NCBI RefSeq assembly: GCF_023887685.1 | Contig: NZ_JAMWMR010000004.1 | Span: 248,001-312,000, forward strand | Direction of reading: 5' to 3' | From: Streptomyces macrolidinus | GTDB taxonomy: Bacteria; Actinomycetota; Actinomycetes; Streptomycetales; Streptomycetaceae | DNA: 64,000 bases | Made by a program: the position numbers and the translations under genes | Shown: positions 24,899 to 33,642 of the stretch, in pieces | How the letters are laid out: the number at the start of each line of letters is the position of its first letter | Position numbering within the stretch: position 1 is the stretch's first letter | Notes under the pieces: model-generated | The model's database searches: none | What the model saw: the letters and a program-made list of their open reading frames with translations, nothing else | Told to the model about the DNA's origin: nothing

Positions 24899-25750
24899 TC
24901 AGCCGAACCGTGCGGCCAGCCGCCGGTACAGCGCTGGTGCCGCGCCGTGGACCCGGGCGGGCAGCCGCAGCCAGCCGGGGACGTAGACCTCGTCCCGCCC
25001 GTGGGAGATCGCGCCCCAGACGGCGTCCGCCACGCGCTCCGGCGGCACCGGTCGTGGCCTCGACCGCCGGTACGGCACTCCGCGACGTTCGAAGAACGGG
25101 GTGCTCACCACACCGGGGACCACATGGCTGACGCCCACGCCCGTGCCCTGCAACTCGTAGCGCAGGGCGTCGGCGAACGTGGCCAGCGCCGCCTTGGCCG
25201 CGGAGTAGACGGCCTCGCCGCGTACGCCGACCGCGCCCGCGATGGACCCGATGATCACCACGCGCCCCGATCCGGCCTCGACCATCGGCGGCAGCAGATG
25301 CCGTACCAGGCGCACCGTGGCGACCAGGTCGACGCCGATCACTTCGTCGATGGCGGTCAGGGGCATGGCCCGGAAGTCGCCCGCGCAGCCGATTCCGGCA
25401 CACGCCACCAGCAGGTCCACCCGGCCGTCCTGGCCGAGCGCGAACTCGGCGAGCTGTCGTTCGGCACCCGGACGGGTGAGATTCGTGGGGAAGACGGTGG
25501 CCGACGTCTGGGCGGCGACATGGGCGAGGCGTGTGGTGTCACGCCCGTTCAGCACCAACCGCCACCCTCCCTCACCGGCCAGTCGACGGGCGACCGCGGC
25601 ACCGATACCGGAGGACGCACCGGTGACGAGCGCCGTCCCCTGCCGCAGCGCCCGGTCGGCACCGGTCGGACGCGAGAGGCCGACGGCCGGTGTCAGGGTG
25701 CCCAGGGGGGAGACGGGGGCGGACCGAAAGGGGGACGAAGGCAGTGACAT
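24899..25750 (-). CDS. Short-chain dehydrogenase/reductase
   Basis: A 283-aa classical SDR. The cofactor motif is TGASSGIG and the catalytic residues are the YSAAK tyrosine and lysine. A Ser lies upstream in IIGSIAGAVG. The C-terminal thirty residues are an Arg/Pro-rich extension seen in actinobacterial SDRs annotated as acting on lipids or steroids. The ATG at 25750 has GAGGT upstream and begins close to the family start. It is the first gene of the SDR-EamA-deacetylase unit. The substrate is unknown. Confidence 0.88.
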   Translation of the reverse strand: MSLPSSPFRSAPVSPLGTLTPAVGLSRPTGADRALRQGTALVTGASSGIGAAVARRLAGEGGWRLVLNGRDTTRLAHVAAQTSATVFPTNLTRPGAERQLAEFALGQDGRVDLLVACAGIGCAGDFRAMPLTAIDEVIGVDLVATVRLVRHLLPPMVEAGSGRVVIIGSIAGAVGVRGEAVYSAAKAALATFADALRYELQGTGVGVSHVVPGVVSTPFFERRGVPYRRSRPRPVPPERVADAVWGAISHGRDEVYVPGWLRLPARVHGAAPALYRRLAARFG

Positions 25751-25990
25751 GGCGGCTGACCTCGCTGCGACGGCGAACATGCGGGGCGACGGACGGATGA
25801 CACGACGGATGCGACGGACGAACAGTGGCCCACCCGCCAAGGCGATTTGTCACGCTATGTGTATTGTCACCTGCTCCCCGCCGCCAGGCGACGCGAGCCG
25901 ACCGGCGCACGGCAAAGGCCCCGAACGGATGTGAACGAACACCCATTCGAGGCCTGGTGTTTACAGGTACCGGGTACCGCGGGCGCCTCC

Positions 25991-26527
25991 TCACCGGCGC
26001 ATGTCGGGGTGCCGACTGCGGCCGATGGTCAGGCCCATGGCGGCGAGTCCCAGAAGGACCGTCAGCGCGCCCACGACGACGTTGCTCCAGATGATGCCGG
26101 CCCGCGCACTGTGGGCGGCGGTGGCCACCCAGGGGGAGATGATGAGCCACACGCCGAGCGGAACGATCATCCACGACACCCGGAGCATACGGTCCGGGGC
26201 CAGCGTCAGCGCGAATCCGATCAGGGCGATGGTGATGCCGACGATCAGGTTGCTGGCGGTGAGGCTGGGCGTCTGTGCCGCGAAGTGGATGACCCAGGGC
26301 GATATCGCCGCGTAGACGCCCGCGAGGAGGATCAGGCCCTCCACGGCGATCGCCGAGTTGCTGGTGGAGCCCGAGCGCTCCAGCCATTCCCGCATCTCCG
26401 CCAGTTCGGGGTGCAGGCCCATCGCGCCGTGGCGATGCGTCCCCATGTCATCGGGGTGATGCATGCCCGTCGTTCCGGTGGACTGCTGTTGCGGATGCAT
26501 TCCACTGGGTTGCTGCGGATGCGCCAT
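25991..26527 (-). CDS. SPW-repeat membrane protein
   Basis: A 178-aa integral membrane protein with two SPW repeats: the ISPWV tripeptide motif occurs twice (ISPWVIHF and ISPWVATA), each following a hydrophobic helix. Four helices are predicted. The N-terminal 45 residues are hydrophilic and unusually rich in His, Met, Gln and Gly (MHPQQQS, MHHPDDM, THRHG), which could bind metal. The function of SPW proteins is not established. The GGAGGGGAG ribosome site is close to the ATG. Confidence 0.85.
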   Translation of the reverse strand: MAHPQQPSGMHPQQQSTGTTGMHHPDDMGTHRHGAMGLHPELAEMREWLERSGSTSNSAIAVEGLILLAGVYAAISPWVIHFAAQTPSLTASNLIVGITIALIGFALTLAPDRMLRVSWMIVPLGVWLIISPWVATAAHSARAGIIWSNVVVGALTVLLGLAAMGLTIGRSRHPDMRR

Positions 26528-26639
26528 CGCTGTCGCTCCCCTCCGTGAGGGCTTAGATGTTCCTTATCTTCAATTTCCCTCCTTCGGGGGGTTTATGCAC
26601 CATTTCGCACGCAATCAGTGGTATATGCCTGTGCCCACG

Positions 26640-27098
26640 TCAGTCCCACAGCGGATAGGTGACCGCTTGCGCGGACCCTTCCGGCTTCCCGTTGGTGTAG
26701 ATCAGGGTCATTTGCGTGTAGTGCCGCAGTTGGGGGTGCTTCTTCCACGGCTGCGGGTGCTCGAGCCGGACGACGACCGGGAACGAGTGGAAGGTCCCGG
26801 CCGCGCAGTACGGATCGCAGTCGTTCGCCACGTCGAGACCCGTGCCCACCGCCGAGTTCGAGCCCCAGTACGACCAGTGCAGCGAGGAGAGACGGTTGTT
26901 GCCGTCACCGCAGGCGAGCATGAAGTCGGAGGGCTGCACCTGGGAGTGCCAGGAGCAGTCGACGAGGACGGTGTCCCCGCTCTGCCGCGTCGCGGCGGGC
27001 ACCTTCGGCGGCAGCGGCACGGCGGCTGCCGCGCCCGTACTCGCTGCCAGTGCGACGGCACAGAGTGTGACTGCCGTACCCATCATGTGACTGCGCAT
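26640..27098 (-). CDS. Secreted protein of unknown function
   Basis: A 152-aa protein with a Sec signal peptide (positive start, hydrophobic VTLCAVALAASTGAAAA, likely cleavage near residue 26). The mature part has four cysteines (DCSWH, ACGDG, DCDPYC) that could form two disulfides, plus many aromatic residues and no recognised domain. A GGGGAGCG ribosome site precedes the ATG. It is probably a small extracellular protein. I do not recognise the family. Confidence 0.7.
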   Translation of the reverse strand: MRSHMMGTAVTLCAVALAASTGAAAAVPLPPKVPAATRQSGDTVLVDCSWHSQVQPSDFMLACGDGNNRLSSLHWSYWGSNSAVGTGLDVANDCDPYCAAGTFHSFPVVVRLEHPQPWKKHPQLRHYTQMTLIYTNGKPEGSAQAVTYPLWD

Positions 27099-27385
27099 GT
27101 TCGCTCCCCGGCCGCGTGTCGGTGCGCCTGAATCGGCGCGCTACCCGTGCCAGGTTATGCACCCCCGCCCTCCACGCGCCGAGTCTTCACCCCCCTTTAC
27201 ACCCAGCCGGGTGTCTCCCCCCGGCGCCCGAACCACCGACCACTCCCCAGCGCGCACGCCCGCGTGCTCGCGTCGTCGGTCATGCCGTGCGGGTACGGCG
27301 CGCAGCGATCAGCATGGACATGGACAGATGTCACAGAGGCCGGAGCAACGAGGCTGTCGTCAGGCGGCCGGGCAAGGAGATGCGC

Positions 27386-27595
27386 ATGACTCGGCAACCT
27401 TCCCCCGAATCCGACGCCGCGCCCGGGCTGGAAGCGCGCGTGGGGCGCTTGGAGGCTCAGGTGGCGACTCTCGCCGATGCCCTTCGGGCGCTCGCGCACG
27501 GCCTGGAGAGCACCCCGGCCGAGGGCACCCCGCCCGAGGAGACGGCCCGGGGTGCGCGACTTGCCCGTGAGTTGCTGCTGTCCCAGGACCTTTAG
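27386..27595 (+). CDS. Small coiled-coil protein
   Basis: A 69-aa hydrophilic protein with a central heptad-like helix, LEARVGRLEAQVATLADAL, indicating a short coiled coil. Two ATGs are possible. The one at 27386 was chosen because the AAGGAG (27374-27379) is six bases upstream of it but touches the other (27380). No domain is recognised. The preceding 287 bases (27099-27385) show no gene. Confidence 0.6.
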   Translation: MTRQPSPESDAAPGLEARVGRLEAQVATLADALRALAHGLESTPAEGTPPEETARGARLARELLLSQDL

Positions 27596-27745
27596 ACACC
27601 CGGAAGAGGCCCGTGCGAGCCGTCGACGTTCGGGGCTCGCCCGGACGCCGGGTCGGCCAACGATAGGATCGAGCGATGTCCGTGCCTGCCCCTGCGGTCG
27701 TCGCACGGCGGAGTGAAACCGCCGACAGGAAGGTCTCGTTGTCCC

Positions 27746-27961
27746 ATGTTCCAAGACGCCCCCATCTATCACCAGCTCATCGCGGAGCGCGGTGACGTAC
27801 CCGCGCAGGTGCGCGATGCGGCGGAGATGATACGTCGCCAACTCCAGGGGGTGATCAGACTGGAGCAGTCTCCCGGAGCCTTCGAGCCCGGCCCGTTCGC
27901 CGGCAACGCCCGAGTGCCGCAACAGCGTTCCGCGCTTCCCCCGGGACCGCATCTGCGGTGA
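27746..27961 (+). CDS. Small hypothetical protein
   Basis: A 71-aa frame opening MFQDAPIYHQLIAERGD, with a helical stretch (AQVRDAAEMIRRQLQGVI) and a Pro/Gly-rich tail. Codon use is typical of the genome. A GGAAGG lies 13 bases before the ATG, rather far. I do not recognise a family. The low complexity of the tail makes the exact end, but not the start region, less certain as protein. Confidence 0.5.
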   Translation: MFQDAPIYHQLIAERGDVPAQVRDAAEMIRRQLQGVIRLEQSPGAFEPGPFAGNARVPQQRSALPPGPHLR

Positions 27962-28032
27962 TGCCGTGAAGCCGTGCGGCGAAACCTGAACTGCCGCCGC
28001 ACGGCAGGGCGTTGACGGAGAGAGTGAATGCG

Positions 28033-29133
28033 TCAACTGCGCAGGGACCGACGCAGTGCCGTGGTGGCCTGGGCGACGGCGGACCTGGCGGCCTGGGTGT
28101 CGGCGAGCGCGTTGAGCATCACGAAGTCATGGACCACCCGCGGGTAGTGGGTGTGGGTGACCGGTACACCGGCACGGCGCAGCATGGTGGCGTACTGGCG
28201 TCCCTCGTCCGACAGCACATCGCTGTCGGTGATGACCAACGCCCGGGGCAGCCCGCGGAGTTGAGCGGTCGAGGCGCGCAGTGGCGACGCGGTGGGCCGG
28301 CTGCGGACAGAGGTGTCGGGGGCGTAGTGGTTCCAGAACCACTTCATGCCCGCGGCGGTGAGCCAGCAGTTCGTGGCGAAGCGCCGGTAGGAGGGCGTGT
28401 CGAACGAGGCGTCGGTGACCGGGTAGAACAGCACCTGCTGGGCGATCCTCGGCCCGCCGCGCTGCTTGGCCATCATGGTGACGGCGGCGGTCATGTTGCC
28501 ACCCACACTGTCACCGGCCACGGCCAGCCGGGAACCGTCGACGTTGATCTCGCGGCCGTGCCGGGCGACCCACTGAGTGGCGGCGTACGCCTGCTCGTTG
28601 GCGACCGGGTAGCGCGCCTCCGGCGACCGGGCGTAGTCGACGAAGACCACCGCGGCCCTGGCCCCGTTGGCGATCTGCCGTACGAGCCGGTCGTGGGTGG
28701 AGGCGTCACCGAGCACCCAGCCGCCGCCGTGGAAGTACATCACCGCGGGCAGTCTGCCCGTCATGCCGTGCGGCCGGACGATACGGATCGAGACCGGTCC
28801 GGTGCGGCTGCCCCCGGGGACGGTCCGCGTGGTGATGTCGGCGGGGAGCTTGGACACCGGGTAGGCGGCCTGAAGATCGAGGAGCGACCGGCGGGCGGCC
28901 GAGGGCGTCATGTCCTGGATCGGCGGGCCGCCCGCCGTGGCGAGCTTGTCGAGGAACGCCTGCGCGGCCGGTTCGAGGGTCACGGGGGGATCGCCGCAGG
29001 TCGCCCTGCGAGGGGCGGCGTCCGCCGGGGTGGCCAGGGCGGGAACGGCGACAGCGAGCGTGATCGTGGTGAGCAGTGCGGTGAGGCCGGCACACGGCTT
29101 ACGGAGCGAACGGGAGCGTCGTACGGCGCTCAT
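28033..29133 (-). CDS. Secreted alpha/beta-hydrolase, HSL-type esterase/lipase
   Basis: A 366-aa exported serine hydrolase of the hormone-sensitive-lipase family. A Sec signal lies at residues 1-40 (hydrophobic LTALLTTITLAVAVPALA, then ADA). The oxyanion-hole motif is HGGGW and the nucleophile elbow GDSVGG, with a late Asp and a His in YPRVVHDF completing the triad. It would cleave short acyl esters outside the cell. The ATG at 29133 follows a strong GGAAGGAGG. The gene is divergent from the DUF11 surface protein. Confidence 0.88.
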   Translation of the reverse strand: MSAVRRSRSLRKPCAGLTALLTTITLAVAVPALATPADAAPRRATCGDPPVTLEPAAQAFLDKLATAGGPPIQDMTPSAARRSLLDLQAAYPVSKLPADITTRTVPGGSRTGPVSIRIVRPHGMTGRLPAVMYFHGGGWVLGDASTHDRLVRQIANGARAAVVFVDYARSPEARYPVANEQAYAATQWVARHGREINVDGSRLAVAGDSVGGNMTAAVTMMAKQRGGPRIAQQVLFYPVTDASFDTPSYRRFATNCWLTAAGMKWFWNHYAPDTSVRSRPTASPLRASTAQLRGLPRALVITDSDVLSDEGRQYATMLRRAGVPVTHTHYPRVVHDFVMLNALADTQAARSAVAQATTALRRSLRS

Positions 29134-29692
29134 GGGTGTCCTCCTTCCGAGGGGCACTTCACCCGTGAGCCTTCTGCGCTTCCCGCCGACCGGCCCGCCG
29201 GACTGGGCCGAAGGGGTGGCGCCCTGCACCCGCCCCGGTGGAGAGCGGGTCGTCGTGGTTTGCGGATGCTCACGGTGGCGGGAGTGGTTCGCCTGGCCCG
29301 AGGGTCGAGCCGACTGACGACGACCAGGGTGGGCGCGGCGAGGGAGGAGCGGTTCCGTGACCGTCGCACACGAGCGCTTCCGCGGCATCTCCTCACCCGC
29401 GACGACTCTGTCGTTCAACTCCGCCGTGCGGCACGGGTGATGAGGTCGCTAGTCGTGTCGACTCGGCCCGTGAGCAGGGTGATCTACGAGAACTTTCCCT
29501 GTGTGCAACAGCCTTGGACCCTCCTCCTCTCGGAGTAAGTGACACGCCGTCAATTTCATGGATGAAGCGATCAACAACCGACGGTGCGTCAGCATGTCTG
29601 TGTCTGTGCCTCGGTGTGTGTGAGGCTGACCGGGTTCTTGGACGTGCGCGGCGGCTTGTCATGAGGTTGCAAAGGCAACGTGACTGCTATCT
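29134..29692. other. Divergent intergenic region before the surface protein gene
   Basis: A 559-base region between the esterase and the DUF11 surface protein. No frame in it looks like a gene. It includes a TG-rich stretch (about 29597-29630) and, near the right end, TTGCAA (29667-29672) and TATGCT (29692-29697) 19 bases apart. If used as a promoter, these would place the transcript start almost on the surface-protein start codon. Confidence 0.4.
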
Positions 29693-32398
29693 ATGCTGGG
29701 CATGAAGCGAAGGCAATCGTCGTCCGGCCTACCGGCCCGGACATCCCGACTAGCTGCGGCAGCGCTGTCCCTGGTCCTCGGTGCCGGCACCACGCTGGCG
29801 CTGGGCGCAGGCGACATCGCTCAGGCACAGCCGCGCCAAGGTGGCGGTTCCACCTTGGTGAACGAGACGTTCACCCATGCCACGGCCCCGGAGTTCATCG
29901 GGGTGGGGGATGCCTGCCTCACCGGCGCACCCGGCGTCGGCACGCTCCCTCCGCCGGGAGACCACCCGCTCGGTGGCTGTGTCCCCGGTGTCAACAGCCC
30001 GCCCCTCAACGCCGATCCGCACGGCTACCTCCGGCTGACGGACTCGTCCAACGACGAGTCCGGTGCGGCCCTCTACAACCAGGCGATTCCCGCCACCCAC
30101 GGTCTGGACGTCATGTTCGACCAGTGGCAGTACGGCAGCACCACGCCGAACACGCCCGCCGACGGTATCTCGTTCTTCCTGGTGAACGGTGATGTCTCCC
30201 TGACCCAGCCGGGCGCCTTCGGCGGCAGCCTCGGATACGCGCAGAAGCTCCAGGACGACATCCCCACCAACCCGTTCCTGCCCGGTGTGGAAGGCGGCTA
30301 CCTCGGCATCGGTCTCGACGTCCTCGGGAACTTCTTCGGGGACTGGGAGCACCGTGGCAACGGCTGCCCACCGGGCCAGCGTTCGCCCGCGGGAACAGGG
30401 TTCCATGTTCCCGCACCCGGGCCGAACATGGTCACGGTGCGTGGCCCCGGTGAAGGGCTGGAGGGCTACTGCTTTCTGACCGCCACCACCAGCAACTTCA
30501 CCACCACCGGCCCTTGGCCGTCGACCCTCCCGGGCAATCTGCAGGGGCCGCTGGCCTCGATGCCTTCGGGGCTCACCCCGCAGGAGGCCGAGGCCCTCCT
30601 CGAGCCGTCGCGTCGCCGGGTGCATGTGGTGCTCACCCCGGCGCCGAACCCCCAACTGACCGTGTCCATCGACTTCAACAACGGCGCCGGCTTCCAGCAG
30701 GTGCTCACCACACCGGCTCCGACCCCGGTGCCGAACACCTACAAGTTCGGTTTCGCGGGCTCCACCGGTCAGTTCACCGACGTCCACCTCATCCGCAACG
30801 TGGTCGTCGCCACGGAGACGCCGCTGCCGCAGTTGAGCCTCGTCAAGCAGGCCAGGCAGCCGCTGCCCGGTGAGCTGACGGTCGGCGACCTGGTCCCCTA
30901 CGACTTCGTGGTGACCAACTCGGGCGACACGACCATCAACAACATCGCCGTCACCGACCCGAAGATCGGTGCGGTGAGCTGTCCGGTGACGACTCTCGCG
31001 CCCGGTGAGACGGTGACCTGTACCGCGGTCTATCGCGTCACCGCCGAGGACGTGGCCAATGGCTCCATTCAGAACATGGCCACGGCGACGGGGACTTCGG
31101 ACGGTACGGAGGTCACCTCACCACCCTCGTCGGAGACCGTGCCGGTCGTCCAGCCACCCAGCCTCGAGCTCGAGAAGGCGGTGCAGACACCCGGCCCCTA
31201 CTCCGTCGGGCAGACGGTCACCTTCACCTACACCGTCCGCAACAGGGGCGGGCTGACGATCAACGGCATCACGGTGAACGACGACCACGTCCACAACATC
31301 ACGTGTCAGGCGACCACGCTGACACCGTTCGAGACACCTGGTGACACGACCACGTGTACCGGTACGTACACCATCACCGCGGCCGACGGCGCGGCCGGTT
31401 CCGTCACCAACACGGCCACGGCCACCGGTACGGCGTCCAACGGTACGCGGGTCATCTCGCCAGAGGCCCACCAGACCCTCGAGGTCGGGGCGCCCCACCT
31501 TCTCCTGGCGAAGCGGGTCGTCTCGCAGGGTCCGTTCCGCATCGGGGACCAGGTCGAGTACGCATACACGGTCACCAACGACGGCTCCGTCCCCCTGACC
31601 AATGTGGTGGTCCAGGACGACCGGGTCGCCGACGTCGTCTGTGAGGCGACCACCCTCGCCCCGGGACAGAGCACCACCTGCACCGGCACCCACACGATCA
31701 CCCAGGCCGATGTGACCCCGTGCAACCCGCCTCAGGCGCGCGCGGGTGACAAGGCCAAGCGTGCGGAGACGCGGCAGGCGGTCATGCGGTGCGCGGTCAC
31801 CAACATCGCGCAGGCCGGTGGAACACCTCCGTCGGGCAACCAGATCACCAGCGACCCGGCCGCTGCCACCATCATCGTGGAGGTGGAGCAGGGCGCCGAA
31901 CTCGCCCTGGCGAAGCGGGTGGTCTCGAAGGGCCCGTTCCGTGTCGGAGACAAGGTCACCTACGCCTACACCGTCACCAACACCGGCGGCAGCACGGTGA
32001 CCAACGTGGCTGTCACGGACAACCTGGTCGCCAATGTCCGGTGTGAGGCGACCACCCTCGCGCCCGGTGCGAGCACCACCTGCACCGGCACGCACACGAT
32101 CACCAGGTCCGATGTCACCCCGTGCAAGACGGCCAAGGAGCGCGGCGGGGACCACGGCAAGGGCAAGCACAAGGTGATGCGCTGCGAGGTCACCAACACG
32201 GCGACAGCGACGGCGACCGACGCGCAGGGCAACCGCGTCACCAGCAACCAGGCCACCGCCACCATCACGGTGAAGGTGGAGAAGAAGAAGGAGAAGGAGC
32301 ACTGCCACAAGCACCACGGCGGTCATGGCAAGGCCTACGGCGGAGACAGGTGTGAGGACCATGACGGTCATCACCGCCGGGTAGCCCAGGAGGCATGA
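29693..32398 (+). CDS. Large secreted surface protein: lectin-like domain plus four DUF11 repeats
   Basis: A 901-aa exported protein. A signal peptide (about residues 1-45) has a positive start and a hydrophobic core, SLVLGAGTTLALGAG, ending AQAQP. Residues about 48-370 resemble legume-lectin-like (L-type) domains of bacterial surface proteins, with ADGISFFLVNGD as the core strand. Four DUF11/immunoglobulin-like repeats follow, starting near 381, 492, 602 and 736, each with TNSGDTTI- or TNTGGST-like and TTLAPG..CTGTHTIT segments. The last 40 residues are Lys/His-rich (KKKEKEHCHKHHGGHGK). No sortase signal or membrane anchor is seen, so retention is unclear. No Shine-Dalgarno precedes the ATG at 29693 or 29702. 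It probably works in cell-surface adhesion. Confidence 0.85.
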   Translation: MLGMKRRQSSSGLPARTSRLAAAALSLVLGAGTTLALGAGDIAQAQPRQGGGSTLVNETFTHATAPEFIGVGDACLTGAPGVGTLPPPGDHPLGGCVPGVNSPPLNADPHGYLRLTDSSNDESGAALYNQAIPATHGLDVMFDQWQYGSTTPNTPADGISFFLVNGDVSLTQPGAFGGSLGYAQKLQDDIPTNPFLPGVEGGYLGIGLDVLGNFFGDWEHRGNGCPPGQRSPAGTGFHVPAPGPNMVTVRGPGEGLEGYCFLTATTSNFTTTGPWPSTLPGNLQGPLASMPSGLTPQEAEALLEPSRRRVHVVLTPAPNPQLTVSIDFNNGAGFQQVLTTPAPTPVPNTYKFGFAGSTGQFTDVHLIRNVVVATETPLPQLSLVKQARQPLPGELTVGDLVPYDFVVTNSGDTTINNIAVTDPKIGAVSCPVTTLAPGETVTCTAVYRVTAEDVANGSIQNMATATGTSDGTEVTSPPSSETVPVVQPPSLELEKAVQTPGPYSVGQTVTFTYTVRNRGGLTINGITVNDDHVHNITCQATTLTPFETPGDTTTCTGTYTITAADGAAGSVTNTATATGTASNGTRVISPEAHQTLEVGAPHLLLAKRVVSQGPFRIGDQVEYAYTVTNDGSVPLTNVVVQDDRVADVVCEATTLAPGQSTTCTGTHTITQADVTPCNPPQARAGDKAKRAETRQAVMRCAVTNIAQAGGTPPSGNQITSDPAAATIIVEVEQGAELALAKRVVSKGPFRVGDKVTYAYTVTNTGGSTVTNVAVTDNLVANVRCEATTLAPGASTTCTGTHTITRSDVTPCKTAKERGGDHGKGKHKVMRCEVTNTATATATDAQGNRVTSNQATATITVKVEKKKEKEHCHKHHGGHGKAYGGDRCEDHDGHHRRVAQEA

Positions 32399-32423
32399 GC
32401 ACACGCCTCGTAGATCGCTGAAC

Positions 32424-32456
32424 CCGCCCCGCTCCGTACCCTCCGGAGCGGGGCGG
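32424..32456 (+). terminator. Strong terminator after the DUF11 gene
   Basis: A perfect 13-base stem (32424-32436 with 32444-32456) and a 7-base loop, 26 bases after the stop codon. It is GC-rich without a U tract, as usual for Streptomyces terminators. It separates the surface protein from the metalloprotease gene. Confidence 0.8.
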
Positions 32457-32500
32457 CACCATGGAGGGGCTGAAACCAACTCCCAGGAGACGAAGGACCG

Positions 32501-33382
32501 ATGGAATTCCGCGACGATGTGGATCTGGACGCTTCCCAGGTGGAGGACCGCGGCAGCGGCGGCGGACTTCCCGGAGGAGGGCTCGCCATCGGCGGTGGCG
32601 CCCTCGGGATCGTCGTCCTGATCGTGGGCGTGCTGCTCGGCGTCAACCCGGCAGGACTGCTCGACGGGAACGACCACGCGCGTTCCGCCGGTTCGCCGGG
32701 GTCGGACCTGGGGGCGCAGTGCCACAAGGGCAGTGACGCCAACCAGTCGGAGAAGTGCCGTGTGGTGGGTGTGGTCAACAGCATCCAGAGCTACTGGCGG
32801 GAGGAGTTCACCCAGAGCGGCCGACAGGCCTACAGCACCGCTCGCACCAACCTCTTCTCCGGCAGGGTGAACACCGGGTGCGGGGCGGCCAGTTCGGCCG
32901 TGGGCCCGTTCTACTGCCCGGCCGATCACCAGGTCTACCTCGACCTCGGCTTCTTCGACGAACTGGAGAGCCGGTTCGGCGCCCGAGGCGGCCCGTTCGC
33001 CCAGGCGTATGTGATCGCCCATGAGTACGGCCATCATGTGCAGAACCTGCTGGGCACCACGAACCGCGTCGGACGGGACCGCCAGGGAGCGAACAGCGCC
33101 TCGGTCCGACTGGAACTCCAGGCCGACTGCTACGCGGGAGTCTGGGCGAAGAACGCCGTGGACACCGGGTTCTACAAGAAGCCGTTCACCGACCACGACA
33201 TCCGCGAGGCCCTCGACGCCGCCGCCGCGGTCGGCGACGACCGTATCCAGGAACGCTCCCAGGGGCACGTCGACCCCGAGGGCTGGACCCACGGCAGCGC
33301 CCAGCAGCGGGTGGACTGGTTCACCACCGGATACACCACCGGCTCCGCCGCCCGCTGCGACACCTTCTCCGGGTCTCTGTGA
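32501..33382 (+). CDS. Membrane-anchored neutral zinc metalloprotease (YpfJ type)
   Basis: A 293-aa YpfJ/neutral zinc metallopeptidase. The zinc motif is HEYGH (His174, Glu175, His178). One transmembrane helix (about residues 30-48) follows a charged, Gly-rich N-terminus, placing the catalytic domain outside the membrane. Conserved LELQADCYAGVW and a C-terminal TTGYTTGSAARCDTF are typical. An ATG with upstream GGAGACGAAGG supports the start. The natural substrate is unknown. A 9-base minisatellite follows directly. Confidence 0.88.
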   Translation: MEFRDDVDLDASQVEDRGSGGGLPGGGLAIGGGALGIVVLIVGVLLGVNPAGLLDGNDHARSAGSPGSDLGAQCHKGSDANQSEKCRVVGVVNSIQSYWREEFTQSGRQAYSTARTNLFSGRVNTGCGAASSAVGPFYCPADHQVYLDLGFFDELESRFGARGGPFAQAYVIAHEYGHHVQNLLGTTNRVGRDRQGANSASVRLELQADCYAGVWAKNAVDTGFYKKPFTDHDIREALDAAAAVGDDRIQERSQGHVDPEGWTHGSAQQRVDWFTTGYTTGSAARCDTFSGSL

Positions 33383-33397
33383 CGTCGTCTCTATGAC

Positions 33398-33496
33398 GTC
33401 CGGGCCGTCCGGGCCGTCCGGGCCGTCCGGGCCGTCCGGGCCGTCCGGGCCGTCCGGGCCGTCCGGGCCGTCCGGGCCGTCCGGGCCGTCCGGGCC
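33398..33496. repeat. 9-bp tandem repeat, eleven copies
   Basis: GTCCGGGCC is repeated eleven times without change, followed by a partial copy. In one forward frame (ATG 33393, stop 33608) it reads as Gly-Pro-Ser triplets, collagen-like, in a 71-codon ORF without a ribosome site. On the other strand it reads Gly-Pro-Asp. It lies between the metalloprotease stop and gap. Copy number probably varies between strains. Confidence 0.9.
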
Positions 33497-33642
33497 GTCC
33501 GGCGTCGGCGGTGAGGCGACCGCGCTCATCACGGTGAATGCGCTGGTCACAGCGTTTCGCGCGGCGTCGGACGGGTCCGTTTGGATGATCGAAGGAGCAG
33601 GGGGTTAGCATATGAGCGCCGCCTAGCTCGAAAGATAAATCT

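Noticed and set aside
33393..33608. Collagen-like Gly-Pro-Ser ORF in the tandem repeat
   Set aside because: The frame exists only because the repeat unit is nine bases; there is no ribosome site or signal peptide.
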